Below are positions 61,201-64,000 of a stretch of 64,000 nucleotides of DNA, piece after piece; position 1 is the stretch's first letter; each line of letters begins with the position of its first letter. The notes under the pieces are model-generated. The model worked only from the letters and a program-made list of their open reading frames with translations. It had not been told where the DNA came from and made no database searches. This DNA is from Lophius americanus. Lineage: Eukaryota; Chordata; Actinopteri; Lophiiformes; Lophiidae. The stretch spans positions 1,171,001 through 1,235,000 of the forward strand of contig JBBDHG010000063.1 of NCBI GenBank assembly GCA_037951165.1, in the 5' to 3' direction. The position numbers and the translations under genes are program-made.

Positions 61201-63409
61201 CTATATACAGCCTTTAACAAAGTCAACAAAAATGCCCAAACAAAGGACTGTCTGTTTGGGACAGTAGATATAACATTCAAACACAAGTTCTTTCGATTTT
61301 CTACCGTATAATATAGTAAATGCATGTTTTTATTACAGTCAATATTTTGACTTTTAAAGCATAGGTATAACTAATAATATGAGTAACTAAAGCAGCATGA
61401 GGTGGAACATACACATTCAGTCAAGTTGAGCAAATCTACCAGGTGTCTCTAAAGCTTTTATAATAGAAAAATAATAGAACTACAACGGCTAGTGCCGATC
61501 AATCCATATAAAATACATATATATGTTGCCTAATTAATATAATATCACAATCCACAATCCTCCTTAAGTTTTTTGTATTTAAGGACAATGGTGGTAATGT
61601 CTTATTAAGAAATGTTATACATAGATTAAAAAAAAGAAGTTAATCCTGGCTCCATCCTTGTTTCTGTTTCTATGCCAACATTTTATGGGCTCTCCCTCTA
61701 CTAACTTGTGTGGAAGATCCGTAGAGTAGTTTTTGCACAATCCTGGTGAGAGGCAAACCAACAAATTCAAAGACACGGTTGAAAAGATAACATAACCTCC
61801 TTGGTGGTAATGAAAACAGTAAGTAAGTAAGTATGGCAGTCCCTCATATAGTTCAAACAATGTTAGAGACATGGTTCAGTATTTTGAGACCTGAGATTTT
61901 AATAGCTACTCTCAGGTCTTTTTTATAAACATTAAATAAAAACAGTTGGTTAGCCTGACATAAATAGGCCTATCGGTTACTGGGAAACAATTAGCCTGGC
62001 TATGTACATAAAAATAAAATATCGGGCAAGAAGCACCTCTAAAGCTCGCAAATTTATCTTGAATGTTTGTAAGACAAGAACTATAAAACTTAGGTTTTAG
62101 GTTTAGCTTTACAGGCTGACAGGTAGATTGGGTGATCTTTGGAGCGGTAGATTGGGGCCTTCCATCTGTTTTAAATTTATGAACAAGTTTGGGGGTTGGT
62201 ATGGGTACTTAATTTAACTCTTAGCAAGACATTGAATAAGAATAGTTCTCCAAATATATAACAATTATTAATTTTAATTACACCACAAAGAATCAAATAA
62301 CTCAGCTTACAAACATGGTCCAGTGATAAAACGTAGTGACGATGAACTGTTTGAACAGGCAGCCTTTGTTGGATGCATTGCCACCCTGTGGATCGGAAAG
62401 TTGTATTGTGCTGCTGACGGAGCTAATGAGGAACAACGAGGTTGAGGAGGAGCAGGCTCAAGCTTTTCTCACCACCATAGCGCTCATCCCTCATCCATCA
62501 CCACAAATCATCGGCTCCTTCAATGTAAGAAGGGCAGTAGCGATTACCTCTCATGAAATCTCTGACTTTCCTTTATTCCTGTGATGTAGCAGTCAATTAA
62601 CTGTCAGCAAAGGCATAATATAGAAATATGTCAGATAAGTAGCTCCAAGCTTCTCTGTTACCTCCTCTCTATCTCGTTGGTGTGTGTTAGGACTTATTGG
62701 AGGTCCCAGAGTTGCAATCCAAGGTTCTATTAACTGGATCATCGTTGGTCTATCAGTTGTGTAAAAGTTCTCAAGTCTCTTGCATTGAACTTCCTCAAGT
62801 ACAGACCTTCATTCAAACACTTGAGGAGGCCCTTAAGGAGGGCTACGAAGGAGTAGAGCCCCCTCAATCAAATACAGTAGGTACACTTCACATCACTTGC
62901 TGATTCTGAATCAGAGCCAGTGCAGCCACTATTCCTTACATGCATATATTTTGTCGCCTGACAGCTTCTGTTTGCACTGAAAGCAGTTGGGAACGTTGGT
63001 CTTTCTGCTCCAGTCTTCATTCCTCTGCTAAACCGCTTCATGCTCGGACACACAGTCGCTCTGGAGATTAGACTTGCTGCTATCCAGGCGTTCAGACGCC
63101 TGCCCTGCTCATCTGATGTGAGATGATTCTGGATCTTAACCCAATGATTTTCATATCACAGACACTCATTTTCTATTGGTAACTGATACATCATGAGATG
63201 AGGTGGAGGTGAAGAGGTGAGCGGGGGTCAGCACCAGTTACTGACAGAAGTTTCCTTTCTTTAGAGATCTATGGTGTTGCAGCTGTACCGCTCCTCCCAG
63301 GAGGATCCCGAGGTCAGAATCGCTGCATACCAGCAGCTCATCCGCTGCCCTGATCAGAACGTGTTTGAAGTGGTGAAGACGACTCTGAACAATGAGACCT
63401 CCAGCCAAG
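58292..63409 (+). CDS. Apolipoprotein B-like large lipid transfer protein, N-terminal part (continues right of window)
   Basis: Secreted lipoprotein scaffold; the family's N-terminal vitellogenin-type domain receives lipid during assembly in the ER. Thirteen exons fit in phase: 58292..58355, 58482..58532, 58676..58872, 58958..59028, 59273..59438, 59683..59820, 60377..60548, 60644..60786, 60933..61036, 62359..62524, 62691..62876, 62965..63117 and 63265..63409 (about 585 aa). Exon 1 is a signal peptide (MAMSLLLLNCLHVTLMFLLL), followed by a short Cys-rich piece. Then come the vitellogenin-fold strands (RYTYRYSTSISTTLHGS), the family hallmark TLNIKRALLSML, the cysteine pair region DVYGTCTSRYERRG ... 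RDLKQC, and a helical repeat domain (LLFALKAVGNVGLSAPVFIP, EVRIAAYQQLIRCP). The match to apoB is clear but divergent; vitellogenin and MTTP fit less well. The alternative exon 3 acceptor at 58699 would remove eight residues. The last exon's donor phase means the gene runs on past 64000. Confidence 0.82.
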
Positions 63410-64000
63410 GTCTGACTGAAACTGCCAGGGTTTGTGGGTGGAATGTCCATAACGGCTCTTCATAGTCAAAATGTTGAACGATGGATCCTTCCAATAAGCG
63501 TCATGATGATTCTTAATCAATTTTTTTTTGACGACACCACATACATCTCAGACGCACTTGATGATAATGAATTGGATTGTGACATATCTGTTACAGGCAA
63601 TGTTATAGGCATATATTATGTTAAAGGCAGCAGCTTGAAGAAGGAAGAATCTAGGATTAGGGAACTGTCGGTAGTTTGTCAAAGGAAAACGTCACAGTAA
63701 ACAATGCTTGACATGGCTTTATTGTTGAAATGAATATACGACTCATAGTAATAATAGTAATAGTAATGGTAATACCTAAATAAATCAGGATAATTTATTA
63801 GATAAGTCCAGAACCAACTTTAAGACACCACAATGAAACAGGTGTTACAAACGCTATGGAAAGGTCCTTATACAAAAGCATTGATTTTTAACTCATGAGG
63901 TGCTAAATGTGCTCATCTTCAGCTTACTTTAGTTACCTCATGCTAAAAGAAGATCTCCTGAATTACATTTAACCTGTTCTGATCCCGTAGTTTGGAAGAA
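63410..64000. other. Right edge, presumed intron of the apoB-like gene
   Basis: After the last recognised donor the sequence turns AT-rich. The open frame at 63434-63700 shows no similarity I can see and is probably intronic. The next exon of the lipid transfer protein must lie beyond the window. Confidence 0.5.

Overview
The window is vertebrate nuclear DNA, almost certainly from a ray-finned (teleost) fish. The genes are split by GT-AG introns. The proteins are close matches to vertebrate families, and the spacers are AT-rich and hold teleost-type relics (Tc1/mariner elements, L2/Rex-like LINE pieces, MITE-like palindromes, short satellites). There is no prokaryotic, viral or CRISPR content.

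Layout, left to right: cmpk1 (UMP-CMP kinase, minus, exons 1-2 only, runs off the left edge); fam78b (plus, 3 coding exons); slc35a3 (Golgi UDP-GlcNAc transporter, minus, 7 exons); imp3 (U3 snoRNP protein, plus, 7 exons); sec22b (ER-Golgi R-SNARE, minus, 5 exons); a C1orf21 homologue (plus, 4 recognised exons); tsen15 (tRNA-splicing endonuclease subunit, minus, 4 exons); a KLF9/13-type Krueppel-like factor (minus, 2 exons); and the 5' part of an apolipoprotein B-like large lipid transfer protein gene (plus, 13 exons, runs off the right edge). All exon models were built by hand from splice-site phase and family similarity. Every complete model closes in frame: fam78b 261 aa, slc35a3 333 or 350 aa, imp3 183 aa, sec22b 215 aa, tsen15 151 aa, KLF 246 aa.

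Gene orientation mostly alternates, giving head-to-head pairs (cmpk1/fam78b, slc35a3/imp3, sec22b/C1orf21, KLF/apoB-like) and tail-to-tail pairs (imp3/sec22b, C1orf21/tsen15). From memory, many of these genes (CMPK1, FAM78B, SLC35A3, SEC22B, C1orf21, TSEN15) lie on human chromosome 1. This suggests a rearranged conserved block rather than a functional cluster; the products work in unrelated pathways.

The spacers carry at least five relics of one Tc1-like family, a LINE that has lost most of its reverse transcriptase, an L2-like 3' end, two dispersed-repeat pairs, a 13-bp minisatellite next to a perfect hairpin, and a nested palindrome. I found no new molecular system. The items most worth checking are the divergent apoB-like gene, the apparently shortened C1orf21 homologue, the hairpin/minisatellite, and three exon-like islands I could not assign.
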